The notes: a model not told the origin generated them from the sequence alone. A stretch of DNA of 14,959 bases from Betaproteobacteria bacterium (GCA_025354965.1 JANXLW010000319.1:1-14959); one strand, 5' to 3'; positions 1 to 7,074 are shown, numbered from the stretch's first letter. Numbers and translations: made by a program.

Positions 1-35
1 CCGCCACCGGCAAACGCATCGCGACTTCGCAATGA
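1..35 (+). CDS. 3' end of an upstream gene, probably the UgpC ABC-transporter ATPase (partial)
   Basis: Reading from base 3 gives ten codons (ATGKRIATSQ) and a TGA stop at 33-35. The stop overlaps the ATG of ugpQ at 32-34 in the classic ATGA arrangement that signals translational coupling. Glycerol-3-phosphate transporter ATPases (UgpC) often sit directly upstream of ugpQ and end in a short tail of this general kind. The identity is inferred from context; ten residues cannot prove it. Confidence 0.5.
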   Translation, partial: ATGKRIATSQ

Positions 36-808
36 TGCAAGTCACCCATGGCAACTGGCCTTATCCGCGCTGGATTGCACACCGCGGCGCCGGCAAGCTG
101 GCCCCTGAAAACACACTGGCCGCATTCCGACTAGGCGCCAACCATGGCTATCGCATGTTTGAATGCGACGTCAAGCTGAGCCTGGATGGTGTTCCGTTCC
201 TGATGCACGACACTACGCTGCAACGTACCACTTCTGACGTTCAGCATCTGGCGTCCAACTCAAACGACGTTGGCGGTGAGCATCTCTGGAGCACGCTGTC
301 ACAGCTTGATGCTGGTAGCTGGCATGGCCGCGCCTTTGCTGGTGAACCTTTGCCCAGTTTCGAAAACATCGCCCGCTATTGTCTGCACAACGGCTATTTT
401 TTAAACATCGAAATCAAGTCCACGCCCGGGCTGGAGCGCCTGACTGGCGAGGTGGTGGCCCAGCACGCCGCGCGCCTGTGGGCTGGTGCCACTGTGCCAC
501 CGTTACTGAGCTCGTTCAACCCTGACTCACTGCAGGCGGCACGCGACGCGCACTCGCAATTGCCACGTGGCCTGCTGCTGGACTCGCTCTGGCAGGGTTG
601 GCTGGAAGCAGCCCGCACACTGGACTGCGTGGCTATCATCTGCAACCATGCCTTGTGGGATGAATCGAGTTTCGCGCAAGCCAGGAGTGCCGGCTTTCGA
701 ACCTTGAGTTACACCGTGAACGACGAATGGGCGGCGCAACGACTGATCAAGCTTGGCACCGACGGCATCATCACCGACCGGGTGGATCTGTTCTCACCGG
801 CGAGCTAA
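32..808 (+). CDS. ugpQ: Glycerophosphodiester phosphodiesterase
   Basis: This cytoplasmic enzyme hydrolyses glycerophosphodiesters to glycerol-3-phosphate and an alcohol, feeding phospholipid or phosphate salvage. The 258-residue protein has the GDPD-family signature: HRG at residues 17-19, the PENT segment near 25-28, the metal-binding pair E44 and D46 (ECDV), the HD at 59-60, and the NIEIK strand (E127, K129). There is no signal peptide, which fits the cytosolic UgpQ type rather than periplasmic GlpQ; E. coli UgpQ has 247 residues. The start at 32 is supported by its ATGA overlap with the upstream stop; an ATG at 35 is the alternative. It is probably the last gene of a ugp transporter operon lying to the left. 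Its stop overlaps the convergent gene at 805 by four bases. Confidence 0.93.
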   Translation: MMQVTHGNWPYPRWIAHRGAGKLAPENTLAAFRLGANHGYRMFECDVKLSLDGVPFLMHDTTLQRTTSDVQHLASNSNDVGGEHLWSTLSQLDAGSWHGRAFAGEPLPSFENIARYCLHNGYFLNIEIKSTPGLERLTGEVVAQHAARLWAGATVPPLLSSFNPDSLQAARDAHSQLPRGLLLDSLWQGWLEAARTLDCVAIICNHALWDESSFAQARSAGFRTLSYTVNDEWAAQRLIKLGTDGIITDRVDLFSPAS

Positions 809-1083
809 TTTTTCCAACCCCGCGCGAACATCCAGGTGCTGGTGGCGCATACAAAAACCATGGCGGAGTAAGCGGCCATCTTGCCGTCCCGACCAAAAAA
901 CCACAGGCCCAGTGCAAGTACAGTCACATTCAGTGCGAAATTGACAAGCGCCTGCACCCAGAACGGGGGTACAGATGTTACCTTTTTCACAATAAATCGA
1001 GCGCCCAAGGGTACCAGTAACGCCATCCACAACGCTGGCGCAACAAAATTTAACAAATGATTTACGAGTTCAAGTGGACCCAT
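805..1083 (-). CDS. Small integral membrane protein of unknown function
   Basis: This 92-residue hydrophobic protein has about three membrane segments: roughly residues 5-30, 36-62 and 67-88. Loops with basic residues (GARFIVKK, FGRDGK) separate them. I do not recognise a named family. I chose the ATG at 1083 (MGPLELVNHLL); the frame stays open to 1122 and a TTG at 1089 is possible. No clear ribosome binding site is visible. Its stop overlaps that of ugpQ tail to tail by four bases, and it is divergent from hemA with an AT-rich promoter region between them. The amphipathic segment pattern and clean packing between neighbours make it a likely real gene. Function unknown. Confidence 0.72.
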   Translation of the reverse strand: MGPLELVNHLLNFVAPALWMALLVPLGARFIVKKVTSVPPFWVQALVNFALNVTVLALGLWFFGRDGKMAAYSAMVFVCATSTWMFARGWKN

Positions 1084-1127
1084 GGATGGCAATAGTAGGT
1101 TTTTGGTTCTCTGTCTACGCAAGCTGA

Positions 1128-1142
1128 TTTTATAATCCGTGA
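1128..1142. promoter_or_regulatory. Overlapping divergent -10 elements for hemA and the small membrane protein gene
   Basis: TATAAT at 1131-1136 is a consensus plus-strand -10 box lying only six bases before the hemA ATG (1143). The same AT-rich core read on the minus strand gives TATAAA (1129-1134), suitably placed for the divergent gene starting at 1083. No good -35 box is visible for hemA; TTCTCT at 1107-1112 has an 18-base spacer but matches poorly. The -10 call comes from the sequence; promoter activity is inferred. Confidence 0.5.
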
Positions 1143-2402
1143 ATGGCAGTCTGGGCTTTGGGTATCAATCACACGACCGCGCCGCTCGACCTGCGCGGTC
1201 GTTTTGCGTTCGCCATCGATCAGGTGGAGCCCACTTTGCGGGCTTTGCGCGAGTCGCTGGCGCGCCAACCGGAAGCGGCGCTCATCTCCACCTGCAACCG
1301 CACCGAGATCTACTGCGCCGGTGAAAAGCCCGAGCTGGAGCACACTCTCGACTGGTTGGCCCACTCGGGCGGTGTCTCCCCTTCCTTGTTGCGTTCTCAC
1401 GCCTACACGATGGAAGATGGTTTTGCGGCACGCCACGCCTTCCGGGTCGCCAGCGGACTGGACTCCATGGTGCTGGGCGAGCCGCAAATCCTGGGTCAGA
1501 TCAAAGATGCGGTGCGCGCCGCTGAAGCTGCTGGCGCCTTGGGAACCACGCTGAGCCAGTTGTTTCAGCGCTCTTTTGCGGTGGCAAAAGAAGTGCGCAC
1601 TTCCACCGAAATTGGTGCCCATTCGATCAGCATGGCTGCCGCCGCCGTGCGGCTGGCCGGGCAATTGTTTGAAGACCTGGCGCAGGTGAAGATCCTGTTC
1701 GTCGGTGCGGGCGAAATGATTGAACTTTGTGCCACCCACTTCGCCGCGCGGACGCCCAAGAGCATATCGATTGCGAACCGCACGCTGGAACGCGGCGAAA
1801 AGCTGGCCAACCGCTTTGGCGCCGAAGTCATGCATTTGGCCGAATTGCCGGATCGCCTGCACGAATTTGACGCAGTCATCAGTTGTACTGCCAGCACATT
1901 GCCCATCATCGGACTGGGCGCTGTTGAGCGCGCCTTGAAGCGACGCAAACACCGCCCGATGTTCATGGTCGATCTGGCGGTGCCGCGCGACATTGAGGTC
2001 GAAGTCAAGGCGCTGGAAGACATCTACCTGTACACCGTGGACGATTTGGCTGGCGTGGTGCAAACGGCCCAGGCCAGTCGTCAAGCGGCAGTGGCACAAG
2101 CCGAGGCGATTGTGGATGCCGGGGTGCAAAGCTTCATGCACTGGGTCGACCAGCGCGGCTCAGTACCCCTGATTCAACAACTTAATGCCCAGGCCGATGA
2201 ATGGCGTGCGGCAGAGATTGGGCGCGCGCGCAAGCTGCTCGCCAAGGGCGAAGATGTGGAGGCGGTGCTGGAAGCACTCTCCAAAGGGTTGACTCAAAAA
2301 ATGTTGCACGGTGCCATGGCCGAACTCCGTGCTGGTGACACGCAAGCCCGTGAGCGTGCCAGTTCGGCTATCCAGCACTTCTTTTTGCGCAAAGAACGTT
2401 AG
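1143..2402 (+). CDS. hemA: Glutamyl-tRNA reductase
   Basis: HemA reduces glutamyl-tRNA(Glu) to glutamate-1-semialdehyde with NADPH, the committed step of C5 tetrapyrrole (heme) synthesis. The 419-residue length matches E. coli HemA (418). The N-terminal catalytic domain begins AVWALGINHTTAPLDLR and carries the nucleophile C51 in STCNRTEIY. A LGEPQILGQIK segment follows, then the NADPH-binding Rossmann glycine motif VGAGEMIEL near residues 187-195, and a helical C-terminal dimerisation domain. The start at 1143 is fixed by the conserved N-terminus. A TATAAT box ends seven bases upstream, so the mRNA may be leaderless. It is followed after 104 bases by prfA, an arrangement shared by many proteobacteria; the gap holds a strong inverted repeat rather than a clear terminator. 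Confidence 0.97.
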   Translation: MAVWALGINHTTAPLDLRGRFAFAIDQVEPTLRALRESLARQPEAALISTCNRTEIYCAGEKPELEHTLDWLAHSGGVSPSLLRSHAYTMEDGFAARHAFRVASGLDSMVLGEPQILGQIKDAVRAAEAAGALGTTLSQLFQRSFAVAKEVRTSTEIGAHSISMAAAAVRLAGQLFEDLAQVKILFVGAGEMIELCATHFAARTPKSISIANRTLERGEKLANRFGAEVMHLAELPDRLHEFDAVISCTASTLPIIGLGAVERALKRRKHRPMFMVDLAVPRDIEVEVKALEDIYLYTVDDLAGVVQTAQASRQAAVAQAEAIVDAGVQSFMHWVDQRGSVPLIQQLNAQADEWRAAEIGRARKLLAKGEDVEAVLEALSKGLTQKMLHGAMAELRAGDTQARERASSAIQHFFLRKER

Positions 2403-2419
2403 CGGCGATCCATGCCAAC

Positions 2420-2450
2420 TGTCGTTGCGAGCGCTGTACTCGCAACGACA
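2420..2450. repeat. Perfect 12-bp inverted repeat (hairpin) between hemA and prfA
   Basis: The arms TGTCGTTGCGAG (2420-2431) and CTCGCAACGACA (2439-2450) are exact reverse complements, separated by a seven-base loop. The hairpin starts 18 bases after the hemA stop and ends 56 bases before the prfA ATG. No run of T follows on either strand, so it does not look like a standard intrinsic terminator. It could be an mRNA-stabilising or processing hairpin, or a REP-like repeat; this cannot be decided from one copy. Confidence 0.85.
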
Positions 2451-2506
2451 AACCTTTGCGTTTCTCCCACATCCGTAGTGACCATTTTCCCCATTGTCCC
2501 GACTCC

Positions 2507-3607
2507 ATGAAACCATTCCTCCGTCAACAACTCGCACGCTACGCTGATCGCTTGGGAGAGCTTGAATTTCTGCTTTCGCGCGAGGACATCATGAAAGACA
2601 TGAAGCAGTTTCTGGTGCTGTCGCGCGAACACACTGAAGTCGCGGCAGTGGCCAGCCGCTGGGCACGCTACCAACAACGCGAAGCCGACATAGCGGCGGC
2701 CAGCGAAATGCTCACCGGCTCGTCAGACGATGCCGGTATGGCAACCCTGGCACAAGAAGAAATCGATGGTGCCAGCGCAGAGATTCAACAGCTTGAAAGC
2801 GAACTGCAGCGCATGCTGCTACCCAAAGACCCGGATGACGCACGCAACGCTTTTGTGGAAATCCGTGCCGGCACGGGTGGCGATGAATCAGCTTTGTTTG
2901 CCGGTGATTTGCTGCGCATGTACACCCGTTTTTGCGAGCGCCAAGGCTGGAAGGCCGAGATCATCAGCGAGTCGACCAGCGAACTCGGCGGCTACAAGGA
3001 AGTGGTGATCCGGATCGAAGGTGACCATGTTTATGGCGCACTGAAATTCGAATCCGGTGGCCACCGTGTGCAGCGTGTACCCACTACCGAGACTCAAGGC
3101 CGGATTCACACCAGCGCCTGCACGGTAGCCGTGTTGGCCGAACCTGACGAGACGGTGGCGATCCAGATCAACCCGGCCGACCTGCGCATCGACACCTACC
3201 GGGCCAGCGGTGCCGGTGGCCAGCACATCAATAAGACCGACTCCGCGGTGCGCATCACCCACCTGCCTACTGGCATCGTGGCCGAGTGCCAGGATGGACG
3301 CAGCCAGCACGGCAACAAGGCCCAGGCACTGAAAGTACTCACCGCCCGCATCCATGAAAAAGACCGCAGCGAGCGAGCCGCCAAAGACGCTGCCGAGCGC
3401 AAGGGCCTGATCGGTACCGGCGACCGCAGCGACCGCATCCGAACCTACAACTTTCCACAGGGTCGTTTGACCGACCACCGCATCAACCTCACACTTTACA
3501 AGCTGCTGCCCATCATGGAGGGTGACCTGATTGACGTGGTCCAGGCGCTGCAAACCTATGAGGCAGCGCAGCAGCTGGCTGCATTGGAAGTTGGTGCAGG
3601 TGCTTGA
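2507..3607 (+). CDS. prfA: Peptide chain release factor 1
   Basis: RF1 recognises UAA and UAG stop codons on the ribosome and triggers hydrolysis of peptidyl-tRNA. The predicted 366 residues compare with 360 in E. coli. The stop-recognition PxT motif is present as PTT at residues 192-194 (ESGGHRVQRVPTTE). The catalytic GGQ loop is at 237-239 (SGAGGQHINKTDSAVR), with Q239 the expected methylation site. An N-terminal coiled region precedes them. The frame is open from 2456, but the ATG at 2507 (MKPFLRQQL) matches the family N-terminus and is preferred. The last bases overlap the prmC start, so the release factor and its modifying enzyme are translationally coupled. Confidence 0.97.
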   Translation: MKPFLRQQLARYADRLGELEFLLSREDIMKDMKQFLVLSREHTEVAAVASRWARYQQREADIAAASEMLTGSSDDAGMATLAQEEIDGASAEIQQLESELQRMLLPKDPDDARNAFVEIRAGTGGDESALFAGDLLRMYTRFCERQGWKAEIISESTSELGGYKEVVIRIEGDHVYGALKFESGGHRVQRVPTTETQGRIHTSACTVAVLAEPDETVAIQINPADLRIDTYRASGAGGQHINKTDSAVRITHLPTGIVAECQDGRSQHGNKAQALKVLTARIHEKDRSERAAKDAAERKGLIGTGDRSDRIRTYNFPQGRLTDHRINLTLYKLLPIMEGDLIDVVQALQTYEAAQQLAALEVGAGA

Positions 3608-4467
3608 ACGTGCCGAACATCTCTCAAGCTCTCCTCACGACGCAATCGCAAGGCCTCGACCGGCTTGATGCACAACAGCTGTTGCTGTATGCGATGGGCA
3701 AGTCAGCGCATGATCGGGCCTGGCTGCACGCCCATGACACCGACGACTTGCCGCCAGCGACACAGGCGGCCTTGGACGAGTTGGTGCGGCGCCGCACGGC
3801 AGGCGAACCGTTGGCCTACATCACGGGTCATAAGGAATTTTTTGGTCTCGATCTGCTGGTGGATGCCCGTGTATTGGTACCAAGACCTGACACCGAAACT
3901 CTGGTCGAATGGGCGCTGGAGCTACTGTTGGAAATACCCAACGCGCGGGTCATTGACCTGGGCACCGGCAGTGGCGCCATTGCCCTGGCGTTAAAAGCCA
4001 CTCGGCCTGACCTGCACTTGAATGCGACAGACTCCAGCACTGACGCTCTGGAAGTCGCCAGAGTCAACGCCCGACGCTTGCGGCTCGATGTGCACTTTCA
4101 GCAAGGATCATGGTTTGAGGGCTTACAGGCCCGATACCACGCCATTGTCGCCAATCCGCCATACATTGCTGCGCAAGACAGGCATCTGGATCAGCTAACG
4201 CATGAGCCACTACAGTCGCTGGTCTCCGGATCGAATGGTCTGGCTGACCTTCAGCACATCATCAGCCATGCCCAAACCCATTTGCACCCAGGTGGTTGGC
4301 TGTTGCTGGAACATGGCTACGACCAAGCTTCGACAGTGCGGGACTTTTTGACAGGTGCTGGTTTCGAAGGAGTGCAGTCGCGACATGACTTGGGTGGTAT
4401 CGAGCGGTGTAGCGGTGGGCAGGTAGCAGCTGCCAACGGTCTTTTATTAGTGACAAAAACGGTTTGA
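3604..4467 (+). CDS. prmC: Release factor glutamine N5-methyltransferase
   Basis: PrmC (HemK) transfers a methyl group from S-adenosylmethionine to the GGQ glutamine of RF1 and RF2, its substrate RF1 being encoded just upstream. The 287-residue protein has an N-terminal helical domain, then the SAM-binding motif DLGTGSG at 118-124, and the catalytic NPPY at 184-187 that binds the target glutamine. The TTG at 3604 overlaps the prfA stop (TTGA), indicating coupling; a GTG two codons later (3610) is the alternative start. The 3' end overlaps the convergent gene at 4447 by 21 bases, with no terminator visible. Confidence 0.95.
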   Translation: MNVPNISQALLTTQSQGLDRLDAQQLLLYAMGKSAHDRAWLHAHDTDDLPPATQAALDELVRRRTAGEPLAYITGHKEFFGLDLLVDARVLVPRPDTETLVEWALELLLEIPNARVIDLGTGSGAIALALKATRPDLHLNATDSSTDALEVARVNARRLRLDVHFQQGSWFEGLQARYHAIVANPPYIAAQDRHLDQLTHEPLQSLVSGSNGLADLQHIISHAQTHLHPGGWLLLEHGYDQASTVRDFLTGAGFEGVQSRHDLGGIERCSGGQVAAANGLLLVTKTV

Positions 4468-4791
4468 TTTTGACATCTGATTGGGTGGTAACACACCGCG
4501 AAACATTTCGGTGATGGTTGAAAGGGCTTTGCCCGCAACACTTTCACCGCAATGCGCCGACAGCAGTGCCATCAGATCAATGCGCAAATACCAAAGCGTT
4601 TGAATGCTTGGCGCATAAAGCACTTTGTCCCAGACCTTTGATTGTGTCGCAGGTTCAGGCAATAGTTCTGACATGCTGCCAAGCATTTCCTCACGGATTA
4701 CTTCCATGCGACTCCCAACATCTGCTGACGACGGCGACTCACCTATCAGACCCATCAGGCTGGAGGTAAAACGGGCGATTATTGAACTCAT
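4447..4791 (-). CDS. Conserved-looking protein of unknown function
   Basis: The predicted 114-residue soluble protein has no signal peptide or membrane segment, and predominantly helix-forming composition. Features include MSSIIARFTSSLMGLIG at the start, a WDKVLYAPSIQTLWYLR segment in the middle and EMFRGVLP near the end. I recall similar unnamed proteins in Comamonadaceae but know no function. The ATG at 4791 was chosen over an upstream possibility at 4827 because the added residues look non-conserved; neither has a strong ribosome binding site. It is convergent with prmC and overlaps it by 21 bases. It lies downstream of slyD on the same strand, but a 276-base gap with a slyD terminator suggests separate transcription. 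Confidence 0.68.
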   Translation of the reverse strand: MSSIIARFTSSLMGLIGESPSSADVGSRMEVIREEMLGSMSELLPEPATQSKVWDKVLYAPSIQTLWYLRIDLMALLSAHCGESVAGKALSTITEMFRGVLPPNQMSKSNRFCH

Positions 4792-4896
4792 GGCTTTAGA
4801 ACTGCACGCAGCCTGAAAGAACTGCACATCGCGCGTGCGAAAAGCACAAGACCATTGGTCCGGTGTCCACGCATGACTAGCTTTCCTTTAAAACAA

Positions 4897-4921
4897 CTCG
4901 ACAAGAGGCTTTTCTTGCGAG
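4897..4921 (-). repeat. Imperfect hairpin, terminator-like on the minus strand
   Basis: CTCG-A-CAAGA (4897-4906) pairs with TCTTGCGAG (4913-4921), with a single bulged A at 4901 and a six-base loop. Read on the minus strand it is followed by TTGTTTT (4896-4890), giving it the look of a weak intrinsic terminator. It lies in the gap between slyD and the unknown gene at 4447-4791. Confidence 0.5.
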
Positions 4922-4925
4922 TCAA

Positions 4926-4960
4926 TTGATACTCCGGAGCCAATATTAGGGAGTTATCAA
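4926..4960. repeat. Imperfect inverted repeat next to the hairpin at 4897-4921
   Basis: TTGATACTCC (4926-4935) pairs with GGAG-T-TATCAA (4950-4960) with one bulged T at 4954, across a 14-base spacer. CTCCGGAG (4932-4939) is itself a perfect 8-bp palindrome, so two folds compete. The rest of the gap 4792-5067 shows no convincing gene. Confidence 0.45.
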
Positions 4961-5034
4961 GAATTCATCTGTGCGCCTGCATACATAGCGAGAATGAGTG
5001 AAATTGAAGTTTACCTTTTGCCTTGACTACACGC

Positions 5035-5051
5035 AAAAGCCCGTAGCGGGC
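5035..5051 (-). terminator. Probable intrinsic terminator of slyD
   Basis: On the minus strand, 17 bases after the slyD stop, GCCCG (5051-5047) pairs with CGGGC (5043-5039) around a three-base loop and is followed by TTTT (5038-5035). The stem is short but fully G-C, and the T tract is brief, so this is a modest terminator. Confidence 0.55.
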
Positions 5052-5067
5052 GGCTGGCAGACAAAGC

Positions 5068-5544
5068 TCAATGATGGTGACCGTGCGCACCGTGAACGTG
5101 ACCGTGCGCAATCTCGTCCTCGGTGGCTGCGCGAACCTCTATCACCTTTAGAGAAAACCGCAGGGTCTTGCCGGCCATCGGATGATTTCCATCCAGCATG
5201 ACGGTATCTCCCTTGATCTTCATGACTGTGAAAATCTGTTCTTGCCCATCGTCATCGAGACCTTTCACTTGCCCGCCCACTTTGACGCCCGGTGGAAACT
5301 GTGACTTGGGAATGGTTTGCAGCAGACTCTCGTCGCGCAGGCCAAACGTATCTATCGCTTGCAGATCCAGCGTGGTCTGGAAGCCCGGCATTTGCCCCTC
5401 AAGGGCAGCCTCAATCTTCGGGAATGTATTGCCGTAACCCCCGTGCAGGTAAACCATGGGGTCACGGCTTTCCTCAAGGAGTTTGCCCGTGCCTTCGGCC
5501 ACCTTGTAACGCAAGGTGACGGCTGTATTTTTTTCAATTTTCAT
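5068..5544 (-). CDS. slyD: FKBP-type peptidyl-prolyl cis-trans isomerase, SlyD type
   Basis: SlyD is a cytoplasmic proline isomerase and chaperone, and in E. coli a nickel-binding metallochaperone for hydrogenase. The 158-residue protein starts MKIEKNTAVTLRYKV and has the split FKBP domain around an insert-in-flap chaperone domain (about residues 70-120). It continues with LDGNHPMAGKTLRF and ends in a short histidine cluster (HGHVHGAHGHHH, seven His in twelve residues). The metal-binding tail is shorter and lacks the cysteines of E. coli SlyD (196 residues). The ATG at 5544 matches the family start. Upstream on the minus strand TTGACA (5576-5571) could be a -35 box, but no good -10 partner is visible. 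A terminator-like hairpin follows the stop. Confidence 0.92.
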   Translation of the reverse strand: MKIEKNTAVTLRYKVAEGTGKLLEESRDPMVYLHGGYGNTFPKIEAALEGQMPGFQTTLDLQAIDTFGLRDESLLQTIPKSQFPPGVKVGGQVKGLDDDGQEQIFTVMKIKGDTVMLDGNHPMAGKTLRFSLKVIEVRAATEDEIAHGHVHGAHGHHH

Positions 5545-5653
5545 AAGTAGGCTGAAGTCAAATGCAGGAATGTCAATCGTCCATTTTCGCGCACTGCCGG
5601 ATCGGCTGCTCGCGAGATGACTTCCCTCCCCTCCACCGCGCCGGTTACTCCCT

Positions 5654-5659
5654 TAGAAT
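5654..5659 (+). promoter_or_regulatory. Possible -10 box for the MFS transporter gene
   Basis: TAGAAT, preceded by T, lies 46 bases before the preferred ATG at 5706. The same TTAGAATG string recurs before dapA at 7660. No clear -35 box accompanies it, so the call is tentative. Confidence 0.35.
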
Positions 5660-5705
5660 GGCCTAAAAACGCTTCCTATTGATAGTGATATTGACCTCTT
5701 TTGGT

Positions 5706-6932
5706 ATGGCCGATAACCCAACTTCCAAATCACTTTCCACGCTTCGCGTGCTCCTGTGCGGCGCCGCCATCGTGACTCTTTCCATGGGTATCCGCCACGG
5801 CTTTGGTTTGTGGCTGCAGCCCATCACCCAGAGCCAGAACTGGAGCCGGGAAACGTTTGCTTGGGCAATCGCCATTCAGAACCTGGTCTGGGGAATTTCA
5901 GGCATTTTTGCCGGCATGGTGGCCGATCGGTTCGGTGCTTTCCGGGTCATTGTGGCTGGATCCCTTTTGTATGCGCTTGGGCTGATCGGCATGGCGGGCG
6001 CTGCCACGCCACTCGCATTTTCGGCTACGGCCGGGGTTTTAATCGGCATGGCTCAGGCCGGTACCACTTATGCAGTCATTTACGGCGTGATCGGCCGCAA
6101 CATTGCGGCTGACAAGCGCTCCTGGGCGATGGGCCTGGCGGCCGCAGCCGGTTCTTTTGGTCAGTTCTTGATGGTGCCGACCGAAGGACTTTTGATCAAC
6201 AGTTTCGGATGGAAAGATGCATTGATTATTTTGGGTATTGCATCATTGATGATGGTTCCGCTGGCATCGGGTTTGCGCGAGCCCGGACTTGCCGGCGGCT
6301 CGGCTAACCATCGGGAGCAGTCCATTTTTCACGCGTTACGAGAGGCCTTCAATTACCCGAGCTTCCAGTTGCTGATGGCCGGTTACTTTGTTTGTGGCTT
6401 CCAGGTCGTTTTCATTGGCGTACACATGCCCAGCTATTTGCGGGACAAAGGCATGTCTCCCCAAGTGGCAAGCTACGCTCTGGCGCTGATTGGCTTGTTC
6501 AACATATTTGGAACTTATGCGGCCGGCATGCTGGGACAAAGGCTGCAAAAAAAGAACATCCTCGCTTTTATCTACCTGGCGCGTGCGGCAACCATCAGTC
6601 TTTTTTTGTTGGCGCCCTTGTCGACCTTGAGCGTCTACATTTTCTCTGCTGTCATGGGCTTGTTGTGGCTCTCCACCGTACCGCCAACCAATGCCGCGGT
6701 GGCGCAAATTTTTGGTGTATCCCACCTTTCGATGCTTAGCGGTTTTGTGTTTTTCAGCCATCAAATCGGATCGTTTTTGGGGGTATGGCTGGGTGGCTAC
6801 CTGTACGACCGTACCGGTAGCTATGACCTGGTCTGGTATCTCGCCATTGCGCTAGGCATTCTGGCGGCGCTTGTGAATCTACCAGTGAAGGAAGCATCCA
6901 TCATCCGCAAAGCTGCGGCACAGAGCGCGTGA
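5706..6932 (+). CDS. Major facilitator superfamily transporter
   Basis: This 408-residue inner-membrane protein has about twelve hydrophobic segments. It carries the MFS motif A between segments 2 and 3 (GMVADRFGAFRV) and a central cytoplasmic loop near residues 195-220 (LREPGLAGGSANHREQ). The N-terminal style (SMGIRHGFGLWLQP, then SRETFAWAIAIQNLVWG) is that of the monocarboxylate/oxalate-formate-like MFS group in betaproteobacteria. The substrate cannot be read from the sequence. I prefer the ATG at 5706 (MADNPTSK) over an in-frame TTG at 5679. It starts a plus-strand run of five genes; the next begins four bases after its stop. Confidence 0.88.
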   Translation: MADNPTSKSLSTLRVLLCGAAIVTLSMGIRHGFGLWLQPITQSQNWSRETFAWAIAIQNLVWGISGIFAGMVADRFGAFRVIVAGSLLYALGLIGMAGAATPLAFSATAGVLIGMAQAGTTYAVIYGVIGRNIAADKRSWAMGLAAAAGSFGQFLMVPTEGLLINSFGWKDALIILGIASLMMVPLASGLREPGLAGGSANHREQSIFHALREAFNYPSFQLLMAGYFVCGFQVVFIGVHMPSYLRDKGMSPQVASYALALIGLFNIFGTYAAGMLGQRLQKKNILAFIYLARAATISLFLLAPLSTLSVYIFSAVMGLLWLSTVPPTNAAVAQIFGVSHLSMLSGFVFFSHQIGSFLGVWLGGYLYDRTGSYDLVWYLAIALGILAALVNLPVKEASIIRKAAAQSA

Positions 6933-6936
6933 AGTC

Positions 6937-7062
6937 ATGAAGCCTGGATACCGGATCTTTTGCTACGGCGTGGCGACGTGCTTGCTGATGGCCGTGTTTT
7001 CACTTTACTCGCGTCCCGATTTTTTGGTCATCATTGCGAATCAGATCTGGTCATGCTTTTAG
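6937..7062 (+). CDS. Short single-pass membrane protein, 41 residues
   Basis: An ATG four bases after the MFS stop opens a 41-codon frame ending in TAG. The product starts MKPGYRIFCYGVATCLL, has one hydrophobic segment (about residues 7-23), and ends in SRPDFLVIIANQIWSCF. Tight packing between two genes, a coherent membrane-segment pattern and a tail resembling short unnamed Burkholderiales proteins (ending in a W-x-C-F pattern, from memory) argue that it is translated. The ribosome binding site is weak, so coupling to the MFS gene is plausible. Function unknown. Confidence 0.6.
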   Translation: MKPGYRIFCYGVATCLLMAVFSLYSRPDFLVIIANQIWSCF

Positions 7063-7074
7063 GCCAATGGCATT

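Noticed and set aside
1062..2141. Long minus-strand open frame of 359 codons opposite hemA
   Set aside because: hemA is unmistakable on the plus strand. The antisense product is rich in His, Gln, Arg and Gly with no recognisable motif, as expected of the complement of a GC-biased gene.
2888..3553. Minus-strand open frame of 221 codons opposite prfA
   Set aside because: It is a shadow of the RF1 coding sequence; no family features and no promoter or ribosome binding site.
6336..6764. Minus-strand frame of 142 codons inside the MFS gene
   Set aside because: The hydrophobic transporter reading on the plus strand explains the sequence; the antisense product is Gln/Arg/His-rich shadow.
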